Source: Lichenostomus cassidix (taxonomy: Eukaryota > Chordata > Aves > Passeriformes > Meliphagidae). From it: DNA of 64,000 nucleotides. The translations under genes were made by a program, and so were the position numbers. Positions 32,811-45,765 of this stretch are shown piece by piece (the stretch's first letter is position 1; the number at the start of each line of letters is the position of its first letter). The notes beneath the pieces are model-generated. The model was not told where the DNA came from, did not search any database, and saw only the letters and a program-made list of their open reading frames with translations. The stretch covers positions 10,530,501 to 10,594,500 of the forward strand of contig CM039193.1 of the NCBI GenBank assembly GCA_008360975.2, given 5' to 3'.

Positions 32811-35689
32811 CATTTTTACTTATTTCAGGAGCAAATGAAAACAGCCAGTTCTTAACCCCAATGGATTCTTTCCAGCCTAACCTATCCACATACCAGGTAT
32901 GCATTGAGCTGGAGGCTCACAAACATTCCTCATGCAAAATCATCAGGCTCCATCTCACTCTGTATGACTAAACCCTCAAAATCTTTTGCCACAGTGAGCC
33001 TAGACCCACAACTGATGGTCTGAGGAATATCTCAGCCATATCTCTAAGGCTAAACCCATTCTTTGCCCACATTTTAACTCCACTTAGCATTGCAACCATG
33101 CCAACACAGACTTGCCCCCCTTCGTTTTCTTCCAACCTGGAATCCTCCCTGCAAGATGCTACCAGATTGCTACAACACTTACCTTGAGCAGAAGGAGCCA
33201 GTAAAGAGAAGGAGAAGCTCCACTTCTTCTCCATGCCCTTATCATTGCATATACACCAGACAAGGTGAATATGCAGCAAGTCCAGGCAGTTTGCAATCGC
33301 TGTTCTCACATGACACGATACTCCCAATTAATGGAGTGGAGGCTCAGACTGAAAAGTTTTGGTGCCTCCTCATAAAATAACTGCCCTCCAGTTGGTATTA
33401 GGTGGTCTCTGCTGCAGTTTTAGCAGAACTACACCTCAGGGAAGAAGCAGCCTTGGAGAGTGCACCACACACACAATCTGATGAGAGGGAACAGTGCCCT
33501 TCTCACACAGGGAGGGCAGGTTATTTTTAGTGCCACTGCCAATGCAATGCAGGTAGACACAAGGTTCCAGTCTTGATGAGCTCCAGCCCAGCACCTCTAC
33601 ATATGAAAACAGTGTCCATACAAAGTCAAATTCCTCACCAGCACAAACAGGAATAGCAATCTGTTCAGTCCTGACAGCAAGTCCAGCTGGAGGGCATACA
33701 GCACTTGTTTTCTTCCATGCCTCTCACAACAAATGGGACCTTCGAGCCACTAACTCATGTTCTTCCACCACTGTGGGACTGTGCTTGGGAGCTAACTGCA
33801 GCCAGAATGGGCTGCTCAGCTCACACAGCCCGCCACTTTTCTCTGTGGGAAAGCCAGTAGGTTTCCAGTTCTGGTTCCAGTTGAGTGAGGAGTAAGGGCT
33901 GAGCTCTGCAAGATTTGCTCCACAAATCTCACCCCTGCTGAGAAGAGAGTCCAGTCAATGCCCAACACGTTCCTTGTTCTCTAACAGAGAGCTGAGGCCT
34001 TGGTACCCAGTACTGAGGTGAGCAAGTTGCAGCAAGATTTTCTAATGCACCTGTTCCTCTGTCCTGTTCCTTCCTTCTCAGTCTGCATCCCGGTGTAGAA
34101 GCTGGGGGCTGCCTGGCATATCTGCAGCATCCTCTCCACCTCCCCAGTCTCTGACCAGTCTGTGCCTTGGCCTCTCTGGAGGCTCTCAGCCAGCAGAGGA
34201 ATCTCCCTCCTTGAAAAGCCAGACCCTGAAGAACTTCCTCCCTCAGTGTTTGCCAGAGATGCTGTTTGCCAAGCCTCAGCTGTGTTAAGACATATTTATT
34301 TAACCAGCCTCTAGTCTCACAGGATAAACCCTGCAAGTTTCCTCCAGCATGTGCCTTGCCTTTGTTCTAACATCCCTTTAAGCAGTCGCACCACGGTGCT
34401 CACACATATGGGCACTGTGTAGCTATGAAGAAATCAGAAAGCAGATCCCCATGATAAATGACTTGGTGCATTTGGAGTGTCAGTGACAAAGTAGAAATTA
34501 ATCTCCATAGTTCCTAGTTCCCTGCTGTGTGCAGGCAGCTCTCAGCACCCCAATACCTGTTGGCACACAGCAGACCTCAGCAACGTGACCGCACAACTTT
34601 TTCATCTCAGTTAGTGTGGAAAGAGGCACAAACAAAATATAAAAATCCTGACCTGCCCTAAGATGGGTGTTCAAGGCCTTTACACTGGATGAGGCATTTG
34701 TTGCAGGGCTATTAGCACCCCAAAGTGCTGCAAGGGACATTTGAGTCACTTTGGTTTGATGTATGCTGTAGGTATTTTTTGGTTATGTGCAATTTGTTCT
34801 GTTACACTCAGGGTATTGGCTATTTTGTGGAGCAGCTGTGCTGACTAATGGATCACAGCACTTCTGTGCCATATAGTTATTGCACAGAAAAGCCTCTCTG
34901 TCTCTCTCATCCTTCAGGAGTCCAACAGTTGCTGTCCTTGGGACTGGAATAAGGAGGGGCAGGAGCATGCCTGGCAGCAACAAAAAACATTAATTCAAAA
35001 AGCTATGAAGAGAGTTTTGTTTTCCCTCTTCTCTGCACTGGTGTTAATAGCTTTGCAAAGCAGAGAAGTTCACCCAATGACTTCTTGGCTACTTCCCCAG
35101 ATGGTGTCTTCAAAGCTGGCTTGACAGCAGAAAAGACGCTTTTCAAAAAACTCACCAGACACATTGTCAGAACACCCTGGAAAGCGCTTTCACGTGGAAG
35201 TCTCCTGCTCCACATACCCCACCAACAGAATGCAAGGAACAGAAACAGTCTTTCTGGTTTCCTCCTCCCTCTCCTTCAGCTCACAAGAGCCTGCACACTG
35301 CTTGCTTTGCTCTGCCTTGACACCTCCCCATTGCTCTGCATCACCCGAATACGAAGTTATTTACCAGCACAACTAATCTCCAGCTGTTCTGAGACTCACC
35401 TGTTTGTTCATGCATTATAACATTGATTTCCTCCAGACAATTGTTCTGATCATTGTTCTAACTCGCAGAGAGCTCCTGTCATTAGCCTTGCTTAACAGGA
35501 AATATTTTGCCACTGACTGAGCAGCTCTGCAGTCAGCAGACTGCACAAAAAATCATCCCTGTTGGGGGGCTGCATCTCCCTGCTGGGCTGGTAACCCCAG
35601 ACGTCGCAGTAGGGAACAAGCTCAGTGCTTTTGATTTTGGACATGTGCTTGAAAATACCGGGGCCAGGAGGAACAAACACGGCTCTGCA

Positions 35690-35850
35690 AAGGGCTATGC
35701 TGAAAGGATGGCTGTTAATTAATCCACATACAAACCGAGGGCAGTTTTTGTTCAATCAATGTTAATTGCATTTAATCTCATTCTTGCCATTAAGAAAAGC
35801 CACCGGGCCAGGCTGATGTCGCTAGCGCCTGACATGTAGATTCCACCCAC
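35690..35850. promoter_or_regulatory. candidate regulatory element
   Basis: Contains GCTGTTAATTAATCC, TTGTTCAATCAATGTTAATTGCATTTAATC (including the ATGCAATTA core on the minus strand, 35763-35771) and retained CpGs (CGCTAGCGCC). It is motif-dense, non-coding and non-repetitive. Confidence 0.35.
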
Positions 35851-38360
35851 GTTTGGGAGGCAAGGCAGGAGGATAAAAGTAATGGAAAGAAAGGAAATAA
35901 CCCTTCCCCAACCCCTTCTGCATCACTGCACAATTTCATCGGGTCTGTTCCATTATTTAAACAATTTTTGTTTTCCAATAACATTACAGAGGAGCTCAAA
36001 GGATGAAAATCAGACATAGAGCATTTCACTACTAGTTATTCTTGCTCTCCTGGGTACCAGCTCACAGCTTTGCTAACCTGTACAGCCTGGGCTATTGTGC
36101 TTCTGTAAAGGACTGAAATACAGAAAATCACTTATGTGAAGTGGTGTTTGCTTTTTAGTCCCGGGCTGATCCCAACAGACCTGCCAGAGCCCCTCAATAT
36201 GACCTACAACTGCTGACTGCCACCTTCCATCAGCTCTGTTGAAATCTTTCTCCTCACCTTGCTACCCAGCACAACGCCAGCACACACCAAAGCATGCTGA
36301 AGCCTGTCTTTCTTGAACGTCTTACAACACAAAGTAATATTTCCAATTCAACAACCTCTGACCAAATTTGCCTTGCAAGACAGTACATTTTTGAAGCCTG
36401 AATTTCCCAGGTAAACTAACAGTGCATCCACCAGTAATCTGGCTCTGATCTGGAGACTGTATCACTATTTGCCCAGCTACCTGCTCGGGAAATGGGAACA
36501 ATCCCCTTGCCTCTGCAGGAATCAAGCCTGGGAGCAGAGGGGCAGCTCTTGTAGCACAGGAAACCCTAGGTGGCAGATTTCATGACTACTGGCTTATTGC
36601 TTCTGTGAGAGCCTTGCGTTTTTCCAAATTAGTATCAAGAACAATAATAATCAAGCCTGGGCTCTGTCAGTACCTTTCCCCCATGGCAGCACACAATGCT
36701 TGCCCAAAGCCAGTGCTGCAGTTTATCATGGATTTTCTTTATCCCTCGACAAGTGTTAGTCCCATTGCCTCTCGCTGCATGAAGTGGACATATCACAAGT
36801 GCCATGAAGGACTGGCTGAGTTTTAAGTGCTCTGAAATGGCTCCACTAGACTTGGTCAAGATTGCTTTAAAATCATTTCCCATTAGGACTGTGACCCTCT
36901 CTTTTTACAGCCAGTATAATGACTGTACCTCAGAGGAAGGTAATTACATCCCACTATCTGTACACATCAGAAAGTGCACACTCCAAACACTACTGTGCCT
37001 TTCTGGGCTGAGTGGTAGAAGGCAGTGCAGGAGGAAAAGGAGATAACACTGGATGCCACTCCATCCTGCAACTGGAACCACCCTGAGTGTTTTGCAAGCT
37101 CGTGGATTAGCCCCTGGGAGGGATAAAGGAATCCAGAAGGCACAGAGTGTTTCTAAACCAGAACAATGACAACTTGTACAAATCCAGCTCTGGTTTTGTG
37201 AGGATTAAAATGAACTTCACCCAACTGTGAATATTCGCTTCCAAAGCCAAAAGGAATGGAAAACTACTTACTGATGCAACAGTATTTCATTATTTCAAAC
37301 CCTAAGCCCAACACTTCCAAAAATTAAGCAGAGGAAACAGTAACATTATTGCTGCGGGACATTGGCCACAGGGGTTTAACTGCTGAACTGCCAAGCCGTG
37401 CTCTGGGCACAACATAATAAAATAATAGACACAAATATTGGCAACTTCTCCATACTGTCTTTTCTGCTCTTGCTACCAGTCTCCAGAATAATCAGTGGGA
37501 AAATAAAAGGAAAATATAACCCCAGAAGCCAAGAGACTTTGGATTAAGTTGTATAAATGACCTGTTACCTCCTTACACGAGGAAGAAAGAAATGCAATAA
37601 ATACCTGCAAAGCCATTTCAGTATCTTGGATTAAATGGATTACAGAAATGGAAAGTACATGATGCAAGATGTTATAAAACAAGATGCCAAGGAAGTGCAG
37701 GAATTTGAATCAGGCTGGCAAATGATCCCTGCAGACTATTGAGGAAAATTAATAGAGAGAAGGGGTAGAGAAAGGACATGGTAAGAAGACTGACTGATGA
37801 ACACTGTTGTTAGGACGTGTAAATTCAGGATGTCAGACTTCCCCTTAAATCTACTTCAGTCCAGGAACAAAAATAGCAAATCCTACAGTGCTAAAAAGCA
37901 CTGGAAGTAGAAAAGTCAGATATGCCAAGCCTCATTTCAGGATAGGCTTCCCCTGTGCATCCCTCAAGATTGAAGTTTGTGACTTTAATTATTCCTGGAA
38001 CATTGTGTATATAGGGATTCAATGCGGGGATTACTAGCAGGATCCTTGTTATAAGTGCCACTTCTCAAACAAATTACACTTCACTGGATGTCAGCAACAT
38101 ACACAAGAAAACAAATTAGATAAAGGCAGCAGGACAGCAAGATACAGGTCTGATGCAAGGAAATTTCACAAGGTCACCCAGAAAAATAAAGGCGCTTAGA
38201 ATTTAAACTCCTGGAACATTTCTAATTCCCCAGTGCATTAAAGCTCCGCGTGACCCAGACACAAAACCTTCAATACACCAGTGACTCCACACAACCTGAG
38301 ACCAAACCTAGCTGAAACGTGCTTTATTCTTGAAGAAATACCATCAGGGAGTGTGTGGAG

Positions 38361-38376
38361 GAAGAGAGAGAGAGAA
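38361..38376 (+). repeat. (GA)n simple repeat
   Basis: Short GAGA run inside purine-rich sequence. Nothing else is apparent. Confidence 0.8.
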
Positions 38377-40012
38377 GATAGAAGAAGCAACCCCAGTTGC
38401 CCCCCCAAATCCTAGGGATCACCCCATCCCATTCATTGACTGTTCATAGCCACACACAGACCTAAGACAGAAGCCAGGGAGAGAGGATGTAATTTTGTTT
38501 GGAGGCAAATATAGCAACTCCTTGGCTGCAGGGCTTCTTCACAAGCTGATCCCAAATTTACATACTGCATTTTGCCTTTCCAGATCTCGAAATGTATTAC
38601 TAACCTGCCCTAGTTCTAATGAGCATGTCTTTAACTCCAGAAATTTTCATGAAGATGGAAGCACAGGAAAGTCCAGTCCTCCGGTAGAGTGCAAAGAGCA
38701 GCTGAAAACACCTCACACCACCTCAGGTACAGCACTGTGCCTCTGAGATGGGACCTCAACACTGGTTGTTAAACTCTTATCCTGGGGATTTCACCAGGTG
38801 CTTGCCAGTGTTACTAAACCCTGCAGTTTTGCCCTGCACTCCAGGAGGGTCAGCACTGCCTGGAGGACATGAACTAGTCCTAGGCTCTATTGTCAGTCAC
38901 GTCCCAGCTTCTTCCAGCAGCTGAAATAAATCTCCATCTCAGTTTCCCTTTTTGTACCTAAGAGTAATGCTACTTACCAACCACACAGAGGTATGATAAT
39001 TATTCACCAAGAAAAGATGCTAAAGAAATGCAAAAATTCAGTTCTCGAGGGATCCATTCCTCTGTACAATATGCATATAGGCTTCAGAGAAAATCTGGTG
39101 CTTTATCTTGTTCCTTTCTGCCTTGCTTTGGCAGGCTCCTGCTCTGGATAAAGAGAATTCCTCTTTGGGTCAGGGTATCATGTCCACATTTAAGGTATGG
39201 CTTAATCCTGTATAGTCCAGCTTCATACACCAAGAACAGATGCAGGCAGAAACTTCTCCAGATATCCTTTTTCTACACCTAATTCTATTTTTGCTCAGTG
39301 ATACAGTGAAATTCCACGCAGAAGTATTATGAGCTTGACTGGCTTTATTTGTTTAACACTTCACATTTTCATTAAGCTGTTGCTACTCGGCAGCCAGTAA
39401 TTTTATTTGTGTGATAGCTGTATTCATCTCACCCACATGGGTGTAAATGTCTCTCTCCTTTTCTTCTGACTGAAGAGGCAAAAATCAGCAATGATAGAGA
39501 CAAAAGAAAACTGGGAATTCTCAGGTCTGTTTACAGATAGATGTGGGATATAACTTCTACCTGTTTTTATGAAACACCTCCCAAAGAATAGGGGCACCTA
39601 CAGTTAAAATTAAAAAGAGGAAAAAAATTGTTTTAGAAGACTACCCTCCACTACCCAAGTACAAACCTGAAATTATTATTATTATAACCTGAAATTGTTT
39701 CAGCAGAATCAGCCTGTTTGACTCAGCACTGAACTCTTCTGCACCAGAAGCTTATTGCTGACTGAGCATTTACAGTATTTGAGTATCAGATTGTAAAGAA
39801 TTAATTATATGTCTAACTCTTGCCAATCTTTAAGTATCTTGAAATATCTGGTCCCAGGAGCTGCAAGATCTGATTAGATCTCAAGGAAGAAAAGTCTGGT
39901 TGGCTGGCCTTCACCAAGCCCCAATTAGACAATCTTCTACCAAGTTCAGGCAACCAGACGGAGAATTAACAGCCCTTTTGAAATGTTAATGACCTGAACC
40001 GAGACAGTCAAA

Positions 40013-40525
40013 TGACTGAGCCACGCCTCTTGGATAGAGGTTTCAGAAGTCACCCAAGAAACACTAAACACCTCACTGTGCCACTCCCCTTTGACAAGAT
40101 CAAGGAGTCACGGAAGCACTGAGTAGGGAGTCAGCAGTCCGGATTGGAGAGCACTGGGTGCTCCCGCCAGGCATGACACATGGATCGGAATGGAGAGGCT
40201 GTGGACAGATTGGGAGGCCAGGGAGACGTCCAGTTACGAGATTAGATGGAGATGCCCAGCCACAGGCACACCCAGTTAAGAGACCAGCAGATAAAATGCC
40301 CTACAACCTGAACCACGGGTCTGAGCAAACGAAGGGAGAATGGTGAACACTGGGAGAGGCATCTTGATTTCTCAGTGTCTCCTCCTGAGTAAATTCCCAA
40401 TCTTTCTTTCAAGATTAAAAGCCTTTACCAAGTGAAAAACAAGCTCAGCATTTCTCTAGCTCCATCCTGTCCCTATCCCTCTTCAGAGGACACCCCGGTA
40501 GAATACCAGATGCTGGAATAAGCCA
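40013..40525 (+). mobile_element. probable solo endogenous-retrovirus LTR
   Basis: About 510 bp with many CpGs (CACGCC, GTCCGG, ATCGGA, GACGTCC, TTACGAG, CACGGG, AACGAA) in otherwise CpG-poor DNA, suggesting a relatively young insertion. Order fits an LTR on the plus strand: a TATA-like ATAAAAT at 40291, then an ATTAAA polyadenylation signal about 120 bp later (40414), then a short U5-like tail. The boundaries are a guess. TG at 40013 and CA at 40524-40525 would be flanked by a 4-bp CAAA on each side. No internal gag, pol or env sequence is present. Family assignment is not possible from memory. Confidence 0.4.
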
Positions 40526-42769
40526 CAAAAGCCTTCTAAATAATTATCTCCTATCGCCTCTTCTGCAAATTTATAGTCCTGCATCTGTGTCAAGACAGAG
40601 ACCTGCTTCCATCTGTCTAAAACACATTCTTTACAGAGGACCTAAAGGTGGAATGCTTAATGGGAGCATTTGAAAACGTATTCAGAGACTGGAAAAAAAG
40701 TGACAGTTTATAAGTGTGCTGTTCAATTGTCTTGTGGACGCTGCTCAAGTGGAGGGGGAGCTCTGTATTTTTTTATAATATGACAAACGATGCCAGTCCC
40801 ATCTTGTGGTTTTCCTCACTGTGCAGCATGTCTGCTCATGATAGATACCAGTGCAGCTGCTTAGGTGTCCGTTTATCTGCTTGAAAAGTATTGTCTGTTT
40901 GGAACCAACTCATCCTAAAACAGCAGCCCCAGAGGATGAGAGAGAAAAAAGGGAGCAGAGGAAGAGACAAGGGAGTTGTGGACTGGGAACACATTCATGC
41001 TTCTCCTGTAAAGGTTCTGGAAAAAAGCAAACATCATATTTAGCTTTAGCTACATCCTCTCTCTCCCCCCCCAGATCATTCTTTTCTACTGTCACTCAAC
41101 ATCTCTTTACACCCTCTTCCCACAAAGACCGCACCACTAACACACATTTGATTTCACACTTGCAACCTGTGGAAACAAAGCAAGCCCTCAGCTGCCTTCT
41201 GCATATCTGTGCCAGTGCAGAGGAGCCTTCAGGTCTCAACCTGAACAGTTTGCAGTCTAAGACAGGCAAGATTTAAAATAAAAACAAAACATATAAAGGA
41301 AGGAGATCGGGTGGAGGTAAAAAAGAAAGAGGACAAAAAAATCAAAGAGTGCTTATACTTTGTGTTCAAAGAGACTTTAAACAGGAATTTGCCAATTTTC
41401 TGTAACCAGGATTAGAAGAGAATAAACTCCAATACTTTGTCCTTCTGCAGAGCCCTCTGAATTTCACTCTCTACAAAATGGCCAATATAGAAAAAAGCTC
41501 ATAAATCCCTCTGACGTAAGTAACTTCACATTACTCTTGGGGAAACAGAGGCAGAGGCAGATTCATTAGTCCAAGTAAATGAACCCATGAAGCAGTCTGA
41601 ATTTCTGAATCCTCACGAAGTCCCACACTAGAAACAGTACCTAGTGCCTAGCAATTTCCATGCCATGATGCCTGGCACAAGCAAAGCAAAAGACTTGAAC
41701 AGACAAGTATGTTTTTCAAAAGGAATCGTACACCTGCCTTAGCCACAGAGCAAAATCCATGTTTTGTTACTTTAAAATACTTCCCACTGTTTCATTCATT
41801 GCATCATTAATGGCAAAGACCAAGGTCACATCTGTAAGAAGCTGCCTCAGAAACCTGCTGAATAGCAGAGAGCTGCACAACCTGCCTGAACAGGTGGGTA
41901 CAAATTCCTGTGGCTCAGCACTGCCAGGGTGAGCCTGCTGGTAATACTCAGGGCTAGCAAGGTTAGGGCTGGTTTGATCTGCCATCATTATTCTGCAGCC
42001 TGGGCATATCCTGAGAGATCTTACTGCAGGCTGATACTCTGTCTTCAGCTTATCAAGTACAACTTCCATGTGTGCATGGGGAAAACTGGGTCTTACAAAG
42101 CTGTTTAGGTAGATACATATACCCAAAGAACTTTAAAAGACATTTATGTTAAAGAATTATTAACACTAGCACTGAATTAAAGACTTGATTTTTCAGATAA
42201 GGAGCTGTTCCTTAAAAATGGTCTCTTTTTTATTTTTTGTTGGAGTGGGGTTTCTTTGTTTTGAAAATAATAAAATTCCACATGTAAGATGGTGTCAGAT
42301 GAGCTTGAATTGTGTAAGGTAGTTGTCATTACTGTGACTTAAAACTGGAACTTGCATTCAGGAAGCTCAGTATTTATTGTCTTCCTAAATTTAAGTTGAC
42401 AGAAAAAGTGTCTGCTCCTGCAGGCAGAAAGCAAATCCCACCATCTCTTTTCCACAGTCAGTCCACAAATACATTCTCACATGTAAATTCTCCTGAGTGG
42501 AACTGCTGACAGCTACCAAAGCACCAGCCTGGATGATGCCAACCAAAGACCTCCAAGCACAAGGCTCTGAACTATGCAAACCAAGCCACTGATGCCAGCC
42601 TGGGAAGGAAACACAGTGTGCTTGCACACATACATCCCCCCAGCTCAGCCAGCACAGGGAGGGACAGGCTGGTCACTTGATTTGCAGACAGCTTTTCCAT
42701 TACTCACTGCAGTGTTTGAACAGCCAACCCGCTCCCCCTTCATCTGCTCTGTGGTGGCCATTTCTCCAG

Positions 42770-43200
42770 AGCTGCCCATCATTTCCTTATCAAGCAGTAA
42801 AAACGTAGGATCACTAGAGACACAGTTCAGCCTTGCTGAGATTTCATTCTCTCAGCGGGTTGTAAATGCCCCTATAATGTTGGCTTTTTTAATCTTGTGT
42901 TATTATTACCCGCGGCTGCCATTCAGTCTGCAGAGAATAAAGCGCCCAGGCTTTCAGGACCCACACAATGGCTCTGTGCATTTGCCAGCAGTTGGACAAA
43001 CAATACCTCTGTGTTTCAGCTTTATTGGAAACCTTTCTGTTGTGGGAGCCTGGCTGCATGTGTCCCTCTGCTCAGGCAGTGCAGAGGTGCGAGTGGTGCC
43101 TCTGAATTCATCGGTGATTTCAGCAGCACGTGCCTTGGCGCCGGCCGATGGAACCAATGTGAAAGTGCACAGGCAGCTGCATGTGCTGTGAGCCCACGAA
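42770..43200. promoter_or_regulatory. candidate regulatory element
   Basis: Complex sequence with retained CpG (CTCAGCGGG, ACCCGCGGCTGCC, AAGCGCCC, TTGGCGCCGGCCGATGG) between AT-rich cores (CTTTTTTAATCTTGTG, CCTATAATG). CpG retention of this kind is exceptional in this half of the window. A 205-codon ATG frame crosses it but matches no family and has no splice signals. Confidence 0.35.
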
Positions 43201-44339
43201 AGACAGACACAGACCTGCAGAGCCAGTTGGGCTCCTCTAGATCAGCCAGGGAGTCCGAAGCTCTAACAGGGCCCCTTCTGTGAATAATTACGTTCATCTC
43301 CGTGTAAACGGTGTTGCCGGCTCACAGGGAGGTGTGATGATATATGACATAACTGTGAAAATGTCAAAACACCGCTACCCTGAACCATGTTCTTACAAGA
43401 AATCTTGGCTTCTACTTGAAATTAAAGATCCTGCTGCAAGAAAGGCTTGAAAACTGGAACAACTGAAAAAGCACAAATTAGAACGCAAAGAAAATTTGAA
43501 AAATGCAGGGCTCTTCTAATTCGCGGAGACTGATTGTTTTGGTCAGCTTGTTATTGCTTGCTAGGGACACTGCAGATGTGTGAACTCTTACAGAGCTGCA
43601 AATATCCCTTCACTCAAGAAAACAAGCCCTGCTGCAGATTCCTCACATATTGAAAACCCAAGAGGAAAGTCAGAAACTTCCACAAAACCACAAGGTTTAC
43701 TAGTAAAACTGTTTAGGAATACACTAGGGTTATTTCATTTGTCTTCTGGTTTTAAGCAATTGATTCACGTTCTCACGCCACTTCTGTCTAGGCAGGAGGA
43801 TTAGATTATTTTATTTATTCCTTCCCTTTTCTTTTTTCAGTAAAAACACAGAACTAAAATTCTCATGTACTTGTAAAACTTCAGGTACAACTCCACAAAA
43901 CTAGGGCAATAGAAAACATGCCAAATATTTCAAGGCTTGGCAACAGTGAGCCTGCCTGTCTCTCTGTGGCAGGAAGAATGTCTGTCTGTCTCAGCCAATG
44001 TTTCTGAGTAGGAATGTCTCATCCTGATAGCCCATGTACATATAAAACACCTATGCTGTCAGCTCTCCAGGAAGAGACCTTGACATTTTGCAGAATACCA
44101 CCTCCCAACCCCCATCTCCCCTGAATAGCAGCAGAAGGCAGAAAAACCTGGTAGATCTGAAAATGTAAGAATCAGGTTCTGCCTTCAGCAAGGATTACAG
44201 TTAAAATGGAAGAGGCAGCAGTGAAATGAGCACAGCCAAGTCACGGGAATTGATGTACTAAGGAACTGACTTCCAGGTTTCCCAAACCCATGTCCCACCC
44301 CCTCTCCTGTGGGCCAAGAGAAGGGATATTTGAAGGGGA

Positions 44340-44760
44340 GGAAATCGAGGCTTTGCTGTCTTAAACAGAGTAAATAAAAGGTGAGTGGTTTCAGGAAATA
44401 TTGTACTATTGTTGTGATATGATGTGCTTCATGTACCTGGAGAGATAAACTGCAATCTCCATTCTGAGCTCTCACCTTACAGTAGCTGGGCTGGCACGGG
44501 CAGGTGAGCTCTGCTCTCTGCGGACGCAGTAACAGGATTGCAACGCTCTCTTCCTGAAAAGAGTAATGAGGTGCCCAGAGAGCCTGCCGAGGTGTCAGAG
44601 AAACTGATGCTGATGGACCCTTTGCAGGCCAAAGATAGATTAGGAATAACACAATACCAGCATAACAGCACCTTATCAACAGCCCTGCGAGTGCTAAGAA
44701 GTGAATCTGAGCGAAGGCTGTGACACCTGTCTGCATCACAGCCCTGCTATTACTGCCTTC
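44340..44760. promoter_or_regulatory. candidate regulatory element or non-coding exon
   Basis: Complex, CpG-retaining sequence (GGACGCAGTAAC, CCTGCCGAGG). It includes AAAAG followed by GTGAGT at 44381 and GGGCAG followed by GTGAGC at 44510, both good plus-strand donor matches. Frames leading to the first donor contain stops, so any exon would be non-coding. An enhancer is the simpler reading. Confidence 0.3.
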
Positions 44761-45064
44761 CGACTTGCCGCACAATCCAAGTGTCCAAATGGCTTTGAAG
44801 CAAGAAGCAGCAAGACAGGAAGGTGAATCTGAACTCTGATCAGCTGTCTGAAGAGACGGTATGAATACCTTACATTTCAGTAACACTCTTCATCCATAAC
44901 GAATCCGAGACATCCATTCAACCTCCACACTCCAAACCACAGAAGTAATATCTGCCCAGGTAGAGATGGGCAAATAAACACAAGTTAAATGACTGTTCAA
45001 GGTCTTCCAAGGACTACGAGAGACACACACGTCTAGCAAGTAGATTACTCTTCCCTTTTGAAAG

Positions 45065-45090
45065 GCACACAGACACACACACGCACGCAC
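45065..45090 (+). repeat. (AC)n microsatellite
   Basis: Interrupted AC repeat with CG variants (ACGCACGCAC). Ordinary simple repeat. Confidence 0.8.
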
Positions 45091-45629
45091 AGGGGATTGA
45101 AACTGCTTAGCCAGGTGTGGAGCCTGCTGTGATCAACACAGCTTCACCGAGCAGCAACTCCTCTCGATGCTGTTTCACTGGTGCTAAAATGTGAAAAAGC
45201 AAACCTTTACAACAGAATTCCTTCAAACAGATGCAAATAGGTGTGGGGATTTTGCATCTGGGCTAAGTTGCTACAATCTACACATCTTATTTGTTTGCTA
45301 GTTATTAAATTACCCACAAGCCATCAACAATTCAAGTCTCTCTCTGAGAGGCAGAGATTAACTAGGAATTGCTATGCAGAAATGCTGCTCATCTCTCTCT
45401 CTAGTGAGATCAGCCTCATGATGAGTTGCGGACATTTGGGAACAAAGGTGAGCTTTTCCGCAAGAAATGAGAGGCACAGAAAGATGGGAAAATGATGCTA
45501 CAGGGAGAAGAGGATTTATTTGCAAGGCAAGAATCTATCAGGAATGGTTTCTCACACACACACTGCAAGCCACGGACTGTGACCAAACACACATGTATTG
45601 GGAGCACAGGAAGCTGCATTTCTGCCCAA

Positions 45630-45765
45630 GCACTAATGCAAATGAGATTTTCAGTGAAAGACAATGAGGCCAGTATGTAAATATTAATTTAACAATCTAG
45701 TTGACTAAACCTCAGCTGATCTATAAATAGCTGGTTTATTAGCAGGTGATGCTGAAGGCAGCTAT
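45630..45765. promoter_or_regulatory. candidate element with octamer and MEF2 sites
   Basis: A perfect octamer ATGCAAAT (45636-45643), an ATATTAATTTAAC block, and CTATAAATAG (45721-45730), an exact MEF2 consensus, all lie within 100 bp. CTATAAAT also resembles a TATA box, so weak promoter activity is an alternative. Confidence 0.35.

Larger units (their letters stand above)
22831..39839. other. AT-rich gene-poor region
   Basis: About 17 kb without a recognisable exon. It contains one CR1 fragment (32.7 kb), a 10-bp-stem hairpin (25.28 kb), a GA simple repeat (38.36 kb) and the enhancer-like blocks listed separately. The longest frame (29686-30258, plus) starts with TTG, matches no family and has no splice context, so it is treated as chance. 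The remainder shows nothing I can name. Confidence 0.5.

Noticed and set aside
43333..43383. TGATGAT and CTGA resembling C/D snoRNA boxes
   Set aside because: Spacing is short, there is no terminal stem and no clear C'/D' pair.
44041..44047. TATAAAA box
   Set aside because: Isolated, with no upstream promoter elements or downstream exon. Expected by chance in AT-rich DNA.
44185..44886. 233-codon minus-strand open frame
   Set aside because: It begins with GTG, resembles no family, has no splice context and lies over an enhancer-like block. Length alone is weak evidence in this much sequence.
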